From Erpobdella octoculata (lineage: Eukaryota > Annelida > Clitellata > Hirudinida > Erpobdellidae): a DNA stretch of 64,000 bases. Where the stretch lies: assembly GCA_963978895.1 (NCBI GenBank), contig OZ022241.1, forward strand, positions 8,405,159-8,469,158, read 5' to 3'. Below the pieces are notes generated by a model that ran no database searches, had not been told where the DNA came from, and worked only from the letters and a program-made list of their open reading frames with translations. Made by a program: the position numbers and the translations under genes. Positions 37,530 through 49,845 of this stretch are shown in pieces. Every line of letters begins with the position of its first letter. Position 1 is the first letter of the stretch.

Positions 37530-40500
37530 TCAATAGTGACATACTTCCGTGAGCTCATAGTCGGGTTGAAATAGTAATTCTATTGAATCAAAATGATCTT
37601 TCCCATTTAACTCCATCAGTTCGACTGATATTCCATGATGCAACAAGATCTGGAAAAAGTGAATTGAATAAATTGAATTAAAATAAAATAAAATACATTA
37701 ACGTAAAAACATATAAAGAAAATTTGAATCACAATTATCATAATTTAATCATATCTTTTAACTATTGTCTAAAAAATGTTAATACAAAAGTATTTTAAAC
37801 AAAACAAATCTGTTTATAAATGTTGGTCACTCTGTCAAGTCTATATGTCCAGCCAGAGTATTCAATGCAGTATTAAAACAGTGAACATTTGCTGCATGCA
37901 AGTACCTTGAATGGAATGTTAGAAGTATTCTTCATATTAAGATATACACTCACATTTAATGGTTTAGTTATTGAATAATCATTCTGTCAAACAGCTGTTG
38001 ATTTTAATTTAATATTCTTCGGTCAGCTCTATGTTATAAGACACATTGCTCCAGAACATCCCAGATTAGATAATTAACTGAATTAAAGTCTGGACTTTTG
38101 TGTGGCCGCATAAGAGTTGTCTACAGGTCATGTCATTTTAATGAACCACTTTTTTACATTTGATATGGGTAGGACAGCAAAATTGGGTCCGAGGACAACT
38201 CTGGGGTACAGCCACTGGAATATATGAGTATAATTAAGTTTTGTTAAATGAACTCTAAAAATAAAGTAACTGTCTTGCTAGAATATAAAATAGTTGTCAT
38301 AAACTTGTTAGATTGAAAGAAGCAGATGCTGAATAAGCAAAATGTTGTTATAGCATCCTCCAATCACTTTTTCAATCAACTCATTAAGTCGAATATTTGT
38401 CTATTAGAAAAATATTGACAACAGTTCTATAAACATAATTTGAAGAAAGCAGTAAAGTAAATAACTTACTTGATGCAAGAGACGAGCTTGCCTGCCAAAT
38501 TCTGGAGCATCATATTCAGGCAGTGTGAGAAGAAATTTTGAGTGTTTCAAGTATTTGCACATTTGCATGGGCATTTTTTCACTCAACAGATTCAGATCTT
38601 TTGCTTCTTTTCTTTAATAGTTAAATTATTATCAAATTAAATTAAAACAGTTAAAAATAAGAAATTTTCAAAACATTAATGTTATTGCATAAATAAAAAA
38701 GGCCTGCAGTGACGATAATGATGATGATGATGATGATGATGACGACAACGACGACGATGATGATGATGATGGCGGTGATGATGACGACGACGACGATGAT
38801 GATGCACAGCAGCAGACACTCACTCTGTCACTTTCAAAACATCATTTAAAGATGAAAGTTTAAGAGGACGAAGATCATACACTCCTGACAGAAGAATGAA
38901 CCCTAAATAAATTATGATTACAATTAACTGATATTATAGGTAACTTTAAAAAATATTTAACAAAATAATTTAAAAGCATTAGTAGTTGAAATTATTAAGC
39001 ATTCATTTTAATGATAAGTATATTATAAATAATATTTTTAGGACCTTTTAAGTACTGGCAGATGTTAGCCAGATTTTGACTGCCACAAGCACTCATAAGA
39101 GCCAGGTAACCTCCAGCAGAATGACCACTCAAATATATATCCCTGAAAGTGTCAATAGTTATTTATAACATTGATGACATGCAGTGATGGGCAGTAGTCA
39201 ACTGCTTCAAGCTGTATCAGCATGTAATTCAATTACCAGTAATATTAGTTCAAGTTCAAGTTCAAGTAGTTCGGGTAAAAATGTTTAATTACTACAAGGT
39301 AGTTAAAAAGAATTCCAAGTATTTTTGGAGCGGTGAACTACAATTAGGCTAAACACCTGAAAAGAGTTAAATTTTGGTTTCCTAATTCAGACTGAGGTAC
39401 TTGTCTGATCCCGATCAGGTTGCAAAACATTACTTCTTGTCACTAAATAACCATCCAGTTTTCAAGATACTACACTGCACTTAGGAGTGAGCAGCAATAA
39501 TGATCTTCACAAATATTTGTCTCAACAGTTAACTACTAGCAGCTGCAACACTACTGCAGATGAAAAAGATAGTAACTTGCCTTCAAATAACTCAATAACA
39601 AATTCACTGCTTATGCTTTCTTACTTAATAAGATGTTTACCATAAATCTGCCTAGAAGCTGCAAGTGAGTTTAAAAAGATGAACAGTATTTTTTAATTGA
39701 AAAGCTTATTTTCTTACTACTTTAAGTACTCATTAGTTAGAAGTCTACAGATAAGAAAATGATGTTTAACAACCTCAATGAAGTGGTCCGATGATCTAGA
39801 CTTAGACAGACAACTAATAAAAAAATGTTTTCACTATTAAACTACTTCACCTCGCTAATTGTGAGCCAGTCCCAAGCCTGGATAAAAGAGGAGAGACAGT
39901 TCAAATGATCAAATTATGATCTACGACAGGAAGTTCTTAGGCGCTTCATACATAAAGCCATTTCAGTCTTAAAACACCTGGTGTAAAGGACTATGAACTA
40001 TTAAAAAAATCACTATCAAACTAAAACTAAATATCTGTTGTAGCTTTGTCTAATAAATAAAAACAATAATAATATAGACCCTAATGTAGTTATAAAGATT
40101 ATATATATATATATATAAGTTAATGAAGAAATGGTTAAAAAGAGTTAAATACTTCACATCCAGTCTACGTTAAGCATATCGTGCTACAATTGGCAAGTTA
40201 AAAAATTTTACTTACTTACTTCACAGTATCTAACTTCTTTAGTTAACTATGTCTGTCAACAAATATCTAACTATTACGTAGTTCAACTATTTACCAAGTG
40301 AATCAAAAAACAAAGTTTTTTAAAAACACACTTTTATATAATCGATTGTGTAGGCCACATTCTGTTACATAAACAACGAGCATATTAGCATAGACAATAA
40401 ATAGTTAGACGAAAATATCACAAATAATTATTTATTTAAATTTTGTCCAATCGATCTGAAAATTTGATAGAATGCATTGTTAATCAGTTCGGAGGTATGT

Positions 40501-42363
40501 TTAAATTTTTAAGTCTCTAGCTCATCGTGAAGTTAGTTTAAAATCGATTGCAAATTTTGACTACAGATCGACAGACAGAAAAGTCAAGTTAAGTAAAAGT
40601 GTGTAAAAATAACTGTAACTACACCAAATGTTCAAATACTCAGAAGTAGCTAGTGGCCCATCACTGATACAATAATATGAATTCTAAAATTTGACAAATT
40701 ATCAATTTAATTAATTTAAAACTCATATAAAACTATATTTTATTTTTGATCATATTTATATACAAAAATTTTTATAATATAAGTTTATATTTTATAAGTT
40801 TTAAAAGCAAAATATGAAATATAAGAAATGCACAAAACAATGTAGAAATTTTAAATATTAATTTAGCAGTTTTTATATTTTTCGTATTCATCTTATTAGT
40901 TTATATTTAAGGATACAAACAAAGCAATAAGATAACTCACTTGCAATTCCATTCTTCTGCCAACTTGACAATGCACTCAAGAGATTTTGATGCTTGTTTA
41001 ACTATTTCTGTCAGAGAAGCTTAAATGTGGAAGAAAAACTTGGACTGACACAAAACATTTAAAATTTTGATTTCTTACTTTTACTTTTGCCAGATTGTAA
41101 ATTATTATACACAAATTCTGTTTAACTTTTAGACAATAATAATTTAATTAAATTTTTTACTTATTAATAATTATCTTTTTAAAAATATCAACCTTCCGGT
41201 GCTAGATCGTATCCAACAGTGATGAAAGTAGCTCCTTTTTCAATCATTGGCCTTCCGATAAAGTAGAACCTTTCTCGACTGATACAGTGATTGGATACAA
41301 TGTACAACTTAATACAATTTCAAATTTAATTTTTTATAATAAAATATGCAACATAGCTAATCAATCTTTTATTAAAAATGTTTTTAATTAACTGTTACCT
41401 TCATTATCCAGATCATGATTAACATTTTATTTTTTTTTTAAATTGAAGCAAGTGATCAAATTTAAATCAAAATTTAAGCTGATATTTCAGTTGCAGCATC
41501 AACTTACATAATAGCAAATAATGGTATTTTATAAAAAATATTCAGAACGGTAATGACAGTTTCATAAGCAAGTAATAAACAAAACCTAACCTGAGTTCCA
41601 TCCAATATCCGCCATGAAAAAATACTACAATGGAGGTATCTGAATAACAAATTTATTTTCAAATTCAACTATTAGTAATATAATTATTGAATTAATTTTT
41701 AAATTCAGTTTAAACATAAACATAACATGGTTTAAAGTGTTTCAGAAGACTAAAAAGCCTGTGTGAGAACGACACATTTTAAGTTTTTTTATACTTTTAT
41801 ATTGTCCATCTTGACTAAGGATATCAAAGCACTGTTTCTCTGTGGATCCATATGGAACATTGGCTTTCAGATGGATTGATCTAGATCTAGTTGTTTCCTC
41901 ACTAGCTGTTTCAAATTAATATAAAAATGTGATTAACTATTTCAGAACAAATTAAATAAATTAATTGAGATTGTTATCAGCATCTATTTATTTATTACTC
42001 ACATCTTGTAACAGCTTCAACAAATTGTTCCACCACTTCAGTGGAAGGCAGCCTTTTGGAAGATAAGCTTGGGGACACGTTGAAATCTACTTCATCCAGT
42101 GACTTTCAGAAAAAATCGTTTATCATTACTCGGATTGTTATTATCTAGCTACTAGCAGCAGCACCTTGGTTGAACTTTTTGTGCATTGTTTTGTAATGTA
42201 TTATTCATATTATTTGTTATGAAAAGTGGATTTCAATCTCTTTCATTTGAACGTAGGTAATCACACAATATTAATTTATTTACCGAGGAGTACTTACTTT
42301 CTTTTTGAAATCTTCTGTTTCTTTTTCGTACTTATCACGGACAAGATCTAAGGAGCTCTTCAT
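37530..42363 (-). CDS. kynurenine formamidase / arylformamidase-like alpha-beta hydrolase, ten exons
   Basis: Expected role: cytosolic hydrolysis of N-formyl-kynurenine to kynurenine and formate in tryptophan catabolism. Exons on minus: 42363-42298, 42102-42003, 41905-41795, 41639-41591, 41278-41193, 41019-40941, 39142-39045, 38902-38824, 38611-38470, 37649-37530. All junctions keep frame; most are GT/AG with good consensus, the weakest being the GTCCTA donor at 39044. The start is the ATG at 42363 (MKSSLDLVRDKYEKE). Motifs: NVSPSLSSKRL near residue 30, NVPYGSTEKQ near 71, oxyanion-hole motif HGGYW at 101-105, VGYDLAPEG near 130, nucleophile elbow GHSAGG with Ser172, LPEYDAPEF with probable Asp257, and KDHFDSIE with probable His289. 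Total about 305-309 residues, the usual length of the family. The last exon may end at GTATGT (after LTE) and join a short exon near 36764, or read through to the TGA at 37530; the latter is drawn. Intron 8 contains an imperfect GAT/GAC repeat. Confidence 0.88.
39850..40010 (+). mobile_element. SINE-like ~150-bp repeat, copy 4, in a formamidase intron
   Basis: CGCTAATTGTGAGCCAGTCC to GTAAAGGACTATGAACTATT followed by A residues. Lies in the intron between exons 6 and 7. Confidence 0.7.
40445..40605 (+). repeat. diverged repeat of the same layout in a formamidase intron
   Basis: CAATCGATCTGAAAATTTGA, then GATTGCAAATTTTGAC, GATCGACAGACAGAAAAG and GTTAAGTAAAAG. Same order of modules, low identity. 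Confidence 0.4.
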
Positions 42364-42402
42364 AACAAAAAATGTCAGTCACCAATGTACACAACTCACT
42401 AC

Positions 42403-44236
42403 CACTGATCTCTATAATATAACTGGATTGCGCTTAGCCCATTGTTTCAATAGAAATGTTGTCGCCAGTTTGCCGCCATGTTACCAGTCCAGCCGTCGTG
42501 TTTACGTCGGTCGAACTGATCTCTAAAATAATATTATAGAGATCAGTGGTCGGTCGTCGCATGATATACGAACAATTAGGGGGTTTTAATTAAATTAAAC
42601 TATTTTACTTGAAAATAAAATTTGTTATTCGGTATTTTTAACATTTTTTTACTACGGTCATTATGATAGTTATTCGGTAACACATGCAAAAGATTTGGCA
42701 GTCACACAGATGAAACGCGCTGCAGATCACCGCAAGAAAATCGCTCCGCTATGGTTTAGCTAGCTAGTTTAGCAAGTACAGAATAGTTTGTACAAGAAAC
42801 TGTATGACTCGAAAAGTTTTGAGTCTATTTAGTATAGTAACTTTTAACATCAAAATGTTTGTTAAATGTAGTAGTAAGTTATGTTGTGTTAATAAAGAAA
42901 TTAAATAAAGACATTTTCCTTGAGAATTTTTTCAAAGTTAACGGTATTTTTTGTGTCACCTAGGTGTATACTATATATATAGTCTAAAGTCTAAGTCTAG
43001 TCTATAATAATGGGTCAACGAATAATATACTTAATTTAGGCTGAATAAGTTACATTGTATTGTAGACTATAGCATATTAAAATTTCATTTAATTTTTATC
43101 ATCTGTAAAGGTTTTTCATTTGATTCAGTTTGTAGGCTTTAAGATTACAAATGAGAAGGAAATGATATTTGAATTAAATAATTTAATGCCAAACTAAAAA
43201 CTAACAGGTGAAATAGACATTATTTGTTACATGTAATGTAAGTGATATGCACCCATCTAGTTGAGAAAAAAAAACTTGTTATTACTTATTAAAAAATATA
43301 TTAAATAAACTGATATAATACCGAAGACAAAAATGAGCAAAGATAAACACAACCTGACTTATTGAAAACAAGTTGAAAGATATAAATTGTCATTGTCTAA
43401 TTATTGACCTTTAAACAAAATCAGCTTAGTTAAATCTTTACGAATGTTGATACCCGAAACAACTACAGAATAAGAATAAACTATAATTCATAAGGTGACT
43501 AAAAAAGAGAACTGTTTGCAATGATGTTGATAGCAACAATAATTATATTGATGGGAAAAGTAAAATGAGATGATTCAGTGATAAAGACACATTGTAGAAA
43601 AATGCACATCATATCATAGTCAAAATGTTTGCTGTTTTTCAATATAGACACAAGCAAACAGTTTTGACATTGAAACAATGTTTACAACTTACAAACATTT
43701 CAATAGTCTTTTTGTCAGGTTTTACAAGAAAAATTAATAGTTAGTGAATATAAAATATAATATGATCTCTCTCTACTCAAACTAACTAAAACTAAATCAA
43801 GATAATTCTCAAAGTACTTATACTTAAAATAGAAACCAAGTCAGAAATTCTACATTTCATCTTTGCGATCTTAAAACGTAAACAAAAACTATTTTTAAGC
43901 CTTTCAATAATGAGGTTGAGGACACAATTATTTAGGCTAGGCTGACATAGTTAATAGTTTAGTTATTTGCTCAGCCAAATGACAGTGTTGCTAAATATAG
44001 CTCAGGCGGCAAATAAACCTTGCTAAAAAAATCTTAATTAAGTACTTACAAATGAAATGACTGTTTTGCTCCCTTATATTTTCTATTAAAGCAATTACAA
44101 GCAGCGCAATTCGGCATTTTTAAACTGCCAAAAAGATTCCGTCAATAGCATCAGATAGTTGGCCTTCCAAAATGGCGACCAGCGGCGACACCCAGACAGG
44201 TCTAAGCGCAATCCAGTTATATTATAGAGATCAGTG
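42403..44236. mobile_element. 1.83-kb DNA element with 35-bp perfect inverted ends and 8-bp target duplication
   Basis: The termini CACTGATCTCTATAATATAA... (35 bp; 42403-42437 and 44202-44236) are perfect inverted repeats. CTCACTAC flanks both sides (42395-42402 and 44237-44244). No transposase frame is seen. An extra inverted pair of the terminal motif lies at 42520-42549, so the left end could also be read as a ~147-bp copy. The 8-bp duplication fits hAT or P-type superfamilies, but the CACTG terminus is typical of neither. It lies 39 bp upstream of the formamidase ATG. Confidence 0.85.
42438..44201. other. interior of the 1.83-kb DNA element
   Basis: AT-rich, no transposase similarity and no frame above about 90 codons, so non-autonomous. 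The inverted motif at 42520-42549 is its only evident internal structure. Confidence 0.6.
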
Positions 44237-44390
44237 CTCACTACACCTCAAGTCACAGCAGCGACCTCTAATGAACTTGCGACGTTGAACTTTAATTATT
44301 TTTATAACTTTAAGACGAATTATACTAACTCATACAGAACCACACATGTATTAAAAATTTTATCTACTAAAATTAAAATCTATAAATATA

Positions 44391-44719
44391 TGTTGTGTAT
44401 TGAACTATTCATAAGATCTTTGTATTATTATCTATGCGACGCGGAAGTTGATTGTCCGGGGTTTTTTTCCCTTTTGTTCTCAGTTGGTTATCGTGTGTAC
44501 TAGTTCAGTGACAATCTCTTTTTTACCAATGCTTTTATTAACTCGTCGGCTCTGTTTCTCTGTCTGTTTCTCTGTTTCAAATCTTGCAATCAATTTTTGA
44601 GTCACTTCCTGATGATAGATTTTTTTCAAATTTTGCATACATGCTCAAGATAGAAGACAATGCAATATTCAATTATTAGTTTTACAATAAGTCAATTAAT
44701 TTAGTTAATTTTCTTGAGG

Positions 44720-44773
<54 letters not shown>

Positions 44774-45085
44774 TATTATATTTATTTGTTGTATATTGCG
44801 ACTTTAATATAAAATAAAAGAGTAATATAAGAAAAAATTGATTGCAAAATTTTTGTTTATGAGCTTAATGGAAATCGCAATGCTCTTCGAACCATATTAC
44901 GCCAGGCCAGACTTTAATATAAAATAAAAGAGTAATATAAGAAAAAATTGATTGCAAAATTTGTGTCTTAATTACATATAAGAGCATTGGTTTTAAAAAT
45001 TCGTTTTTAATTTACTTGTCTTATATTAAACTAAGTAATGCTATAACAATTATCGTATTTGTGTTTTCGTTTAAACAACACAAAA
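44391..45085 (+). repeat. 5' LTR of the gypsy element, carrying a 495-bp insertion
   Basis: It begins TGTTGTGTATTG and ends AACAACACAAAA. The first 134 bp and the last 66 bp match the 3' LTR; the middle (about 44525-45019) is a foreign repeat. The LTR without the insertion is about 200 bp. Confidence 0.88.
44525..45019 (-). mobile_element. dispersed repeat inserted in the gypsy 5' LTR
   Basis: Absent from the 3' LTR, so its edges are defined by comparing the LTRs. Read on the minus strand it begins ACAAGTAAATTAAAAACG and ends GTTAATAAAAGCATTGGT followed by A-rich DNA. ACCAATGCTYTTAT occurs near both edges in inverted orientation. It contains an (AT)n tract (44727-44769) and a direct duplication of about 55 bp (44802-44860, 44912-44966). 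The same family occurs at 57763-58125 and 58331-58553. No coding capacity; class unclear (SINE-like A-rich end versus short inverted repeats). Confidence 0.75.
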
Positions 45086-45240
45086 TTGGCGACGAGGTTC
45101 GGATTGAAAAAGATACTTTGCAGAAAATCGAAACTTTCAACCCAGGGCGATAATTGTGCAAGCTGCGAGAACTGATCAGAAATTAATTCAAAATTTCTCA
45201 AGTTTGTATTAATCCACAAGAACAAACGATTGTGATCAAG

Positions 45241-48200
45241 ATGACCGCTACAAACAATCTCCAACCATTCGATGTCTCAAATCCGACGAATTGGGATATC
45301 TATGCTGAACAGTTGGAGTATCATTGTATTGCCAATAATATTGTCGATGAACAAAGAAAAAGGGCCGTTTTGTTAGCTGCGATGGGAACAGCTACTTTCA
45401 AGATTGTCAAATCACTCGTGTCACCAGAACCGCTGACTTCAAAAACGTTTGAAGAACTCGTCCAAATGCTGTGACAGCATTTCGTTCCACAAACGTCAGT
45501 CATTTTTAAAAGACACTTGTTTCAGCGTCGTGTCCAACAGAAAGATGAGTCAGTGACAAGCTATCTGACCGAGCTGAAGCGTCTGTCCGAAGATTGTGAA
45601 TTTGGAACCACGTTGAACGAACGACTTCGAGATCAACTGGTGAGTGGCCTCACAATCGAAGGCATACAAAGACAACTACTCTCGGAGACAACGCTCACAT
45701 TTGACGAGACGGTGAAAAAGGCACTTGCGGGAGAAGCTGCTACAGCTCAGGTACGTGAACTACAGACCCAGTTTTCAGCTCCTCCGACCACCTACAAGGT
45801 ACATCACCAGAAAGAAACGACAGTACAGAAGGGCAGTTCTTGCATCGGTTGTGGGGGTAGCCACAAGCGTGAACAATGCAAGTTTAAAAATGCAGAATGC
45901 CACATGTGTCACAAAAGAGGACATATTGCAAAAGTATGCCGAAGTAAACCAGTTGCTACACATCAACTAGACTCACACTCTGAATTCTCCATTCATAATC
46001 TAAATCGACCAAAACAACAGAAGTTAAAGGTCATAGTTCATCTCGATGGTCAGCCTTGCACCATGGAAATTGACAGTGGATCATCATACTCTGTGATATC
46101 GCACCAAACCTTCAAACAGCTATGGAAGAACTCTGCTCCACTCATCAGGAAAGTAACAAACTTACCATTAACAGATTTTCAAGCACGAGTAATTCCGCTG
46201 AAAGGCTACTGTGATGTAGACGTAATATACAAGCAGCGAAGAGCCAAGTTGCAACTCATCATCACAAAAGAGCATCGTGCAAGTCTGCTTGGATATGATT
46301 GGTTTCCCAGCTTAGGATTTGAAATATCAGGAATAAATCAGCTCCAAGAAACATCAATTTCCCAGTTGATCAATGAATTCAGCGATGTGTTTTCAGAGAC
46401 TTTAGGCACGTACAAGGGACCACCTGTTTCTCTACCAGTGGATCCAAACGCAACTCCACGTCGTTTCAAAGCCCGAAATGTTCCATTAGCTATCCGTGCT
46501 AAAATAGAAGATGAAATTGATCGCCTCACGAAAGAAGGGGTTTTGGAGCCGATCAACAATCCAAGATGGTCAACACCTGTGGTGCCAATAATTAAATCAA
46601 CAGGCCATATACGACTGTGTGGTGATTATAAGGTCACAGTTAATCAAGCTCTACCGGAGTACCCATACCCGATTCCTTCTGTGCAGCACCTGCTTTCCAC
46701 GCTAGTAGGAGGAAATTATTTTGCAAAATTAGATATGGCACAAGCTTATCTTCAACTTCCTGTTACTGAAGAATCAGCCGAAGCGCAGACGATCATCACG
46801 CATCGAGGTGCCTTCAAGGTAAAGAGACTTCAGTTCGGAATAAGTGTTGCACCGGGTATTTTTCAACAGGTTATGGAAGACTTGTTAGACAACATGGAAG
46901 GAGTTACTCCGTATTTTGATGACATCCTTATCTACGCTCCATCTCTTGAAGTACTTAGCAGAAAACTGCGAGATGTTTTGCAACGTTTCAGAGATGTTGG
47001 TCTTCGTGCAAAGAAAGAGAAATGCATATTCGGTGTAAAATCTATTGATTTTCTAGGATACAGAATTGACGCATCTGGTCTACACCCATCACAAGAAAAG
47101 TTGGCCGCAATTCAAGACGCTAAGACTCCTGAAAATAAAACAGAATTGCAAGCTTTCTTGGGACTGCTCAATTTTTACAATAGTTTCTTGAAAGGAAAAG
47201 CCGACGTTGCTGAGCCTCTTCATCGACTTCTAGACAAGGGTTCTACATGGAAATGGACAAAACACCACAACAAGTGTTTCCAATCAGTGAAGAAACTGCT
47301 GACTTCTGACAGTGTTCTTCATCCATTCGATCCCAAGTTACCCACTACGTTGACTTGTGATGCATCTCCTTTTGGTGTTGGAGCAGTCCTCAGCCAAACA
47401 TCAAATGAAGGGAAAGAAGTACCAATTGCTTTCGCTTCAAGAACTCTTACGTCAGCCGAACGTAACTACGCTCAGATCGACAAGGAAGCACTTGCACTAG
47501 TAGCGGGAGTTAAAAAATTTCATCATTTCTTGTATGGAAGGAAATTTTTGCTCGTAACAGACCACAAACCATTGTTAGGACTGTTCACTCACAACAAGCC
47601 CACGCCAGATATTATTTCTCCGAGAATGATAAGATGGTCAGTTCTTCTTAGTGCCTACGATTTCAATTTAATCCACAAGCCAGGAAAAATTATCTCAAAT
47701 GCGGATGCACTAAGCCGTTTATCATGCTCTCCATCGAAGGCTTATGTTTCAGATCCTGCAGATGTCCACTTTTTAGATGATCTCCCATCACCACCCTTGA
47801 TAGCTTCAGAAGTGGCACAACTCACGCGACGTGATCCTGAGCTATCCAGAGTCTTCACTTGGGTGGAAAGGGGATGGCCACAGAAACCAGAAGCACAGTT
47901 CCATCCTTACTCAGTAAAGCAGCATGAGCTTTCTATACACAAGCACTGCTTACTCTGGGGCAGTAGGGTGGTAATACCAGCAAAGGGACGTAAACGTGTG
48001 CTGGACGAACTCCACATCGCTCACCCAGGCATCGTACGAATGAAAAGTTTAGCACGTTCTTATGTGTGGTGGCCTGGCATAGATAAAGATATTGAAAGTT
48101 TTGTTTCTACATGTGAAACCTGCCAGAAACATCAACATGCACCACCGCACGCTCCCACCCACCCATGGGAAATTCCTAGACGACCGTGGTCTAGAATCCA

Positions 48201-49068
48201 CATCGATTTTGCCGGACCTTTCCAAGGCCAGAATTTTCTTATTATTGTAGACGCTTACTCCAAATGGATTGATGTTGCGCACATGAAAACAACAACAGCT
48301 GAAAGCACACTAACAGTTCTCCGAAGAGTGTTTGCCACGCATGGACTGCCAGACTCCATTGTGTCCGACAACGGACCACAATTCACGTCCAATGAGTTCC
48401 AGGAGTTCTGCAAAAGAAACTTGATACAATCCATATTAGTATCTCCTTACCATGCTGCTAGCAACGGCCAAGCTGAGAGGACTGTCCAGACGACAAAGAA
48501 CAGTCTTAAAAAGATTATCACAGGAAATTGGCATCACCGATTGTCAGTTTTCTTGCTAAATTCGCACATTACTCCATCAACGGCAACAGGATCAAGTCCA
48601 GCAGAATTACTCATGAGCAGAAGACTAAGAACATGTCTTGATCATTTGCACCCCGACCACTGCAGAGACAAACAGTTGCAACAGGATAAGCAGATGGCAG
48701 AAATCATAACTAACAAGGTAAGGCAATTTCAGCCCAATGATCCTGTCTTCATCAGAAGTTATGGTCCAAGGTCTGAATGGATTCCTGCAACCATAGAGGA
48801 GCCAACAGGACCAGTCTCGTACTCAGCAAAAACTCCAGATGGTAAGCAGATGAAACGACATGTTGATCTTATCCGGAAGCGCACTGTACAGCACCAGGAC
48901 AATTCATCAGATGTTCAACCTGAGGTAGCCCTACCAAAAGAACCAGATGATATTCCAGCAGCAGCAGTCGCAGATGTTCCACATGAGGCGAACCTACCAA
49001 AAGAACCAGATGTCCAACCAAGGAGAATCATCAAGCCTCCTTCCTATTTAAAGGATTATGTACACTAG
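45241..49068 (+). pseudogene. gypsy gag-pol polyprotein, interrupted by one in-frame TGA
   Basis: One frame from ATG 45241 to TAG 49068, about 1,275 codons, broken only by TGA at 45472-45474 (after FEELVQML; the next codons continue the Gag in frame). Gag carries two zinc knuckles: CIGCGGSHKREQC and CHMCHKRGHIAKVC. The aspartic protease motif is EIDSGSSYSVIS. Reverse transcriptase: PRWSTPVVPIIKSTGHIRLC, AKLDMAQAYLQLP, then the catalytic box PYFDDILIYAP. RNase H: LTCDASPFGVGAVLS with IDKEALALV and VTDHKPLLG. Integrase: an HHCC zinc finger (HIAHPGIVRM ... CETCQKH), then D, D and E in IHIDFAGPF, VSDNGPQFTSNEF and ASNGQAERTVQ. The order RT-RNaseH-integrase and single-ORF layout fit Ty3/gypsy, Mag-like. 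The TGA looks like a single point change (CGA to TGA would do it), since it does not coincide with a domain boundary. The element is otherwise intact. Confidence 0.9.
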
Positions 49069-49078
49069 GGGGGAGGAA

Positions 49079-49277
49079 TGTTGTGTATTGAACTATTCAT
49101 AAGATCTTTGTATTATTATCTATGCGACGCGGAAGTTGATTGTCCGGGGTTTTTTTCCCTTTTGTTCTCAGTTGGTTATCGTGTGTACTAGTTCAGTGAC
49201 AATCTCTTTTTCTTATATTAAACTAAGTAATGCTATAACAATTATCGTATTTGTGTTTTCGTTTAAACAACACAAAA
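49079..49277 (+). repeat. 3' LTR of the gypsy element
   Basis: A 199-bp LTR preceded by the purine tract AGGGGGGAGGAA and starting TGTTGTG. It matches the 5' LTR base for base outside the insertion. The end (49270-49277) is ambiguous by a few bases because both copies continue CAACACAAAAT. Confidence 0.9.
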
Positions 49278-49544
49278 TATATGAAAAAATTAAAAATAAT
49301 CTGAAAAAATTAAAAATGCTTTAATGAAACGCTTTAAAAAGTACAAAATAAATTGCTAACGTAAAAGCGTGAGGTGCTTTCCTTGCACCTATACGATCAC
49401 AATAATCGTGTACCAAGCTTTTACTTTTTATAAACAATTTATTTAGTACCTTTTAGAGCATTTTATCAAAGCGTGTTTTTAATATTTAAATTATTTTTAA
49501 ATCCTTAATATTAACTTGACCGTGTTTGCTTGTTGGAGCCATAC

Positions 49545-49845
49545 CGGGCCATACGTTCACTTCACTGGCTGAAGATCAATAACCGCATCAAATTCAAGCT
49601 GGCACTTTCACATACCTATCTAGCATTTAGTTTGAAAAGAGTACAGGAAATCTAGGCTCGAAAAAGACTGAGATCTTCATCATCATCTCAACTCATCGTG
49701 CCGGCGGGGAAACTAAAGAGCGCCGGAAACAGAAGATTCGCGGTTGCTGGGCCAAGAGTGTGGAACACTTCCCCCAAAGGTATATAACCTCCGCAACAAC
49801 AGTTGAAGACTTCAGGAAAAAGACGCATCTATTTTAGTGGCCTTG
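49545..49845 (+). pseudogene. decayed CR1/L2-type LINE C-terminal fragment
   Basis: Frame-broken plus-strand text resembling the LINE C-terminal domain: near NNRIKFKLALSHTYLAF, then SAGNRRFAVAGPRVWN (49722-49770). The last block matches the R-x-F-x-V-A-x-P-x-x-W-N signature. Several stops. Just right of the gypsy 3' LTR. Confidence 0.65.

Larger units (their letters stand above)
44391..49277 (+). mobile_element. gypsy (Ty3-like, Mag-type) LTR retrotransposon, nearly complete
   Basis: The element has a 5' LTR at 44391-45085, a primer-binding site starting at 45087 (TGGCGACGAGGTTCGG, whose first 11 bases match the 3' end expected of a serine tRNA), one gag-pol frame at 45241-49068, a polypurine tract at 49067-49076 and a 3' LTR at 49079-49277. 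Apart from a 495-bp secondary insertion in the 5' LTR, the two LTRs read as identical, which implies a recent insertion. The flanks share TATA (before 44391 and at 49278-49281), a possible 4-bp target duplication, but they are AT-rich so this is weak. Defects are the in-frame TGA at 45472 and the 5' LTR insertion. Confidence 0.93.
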
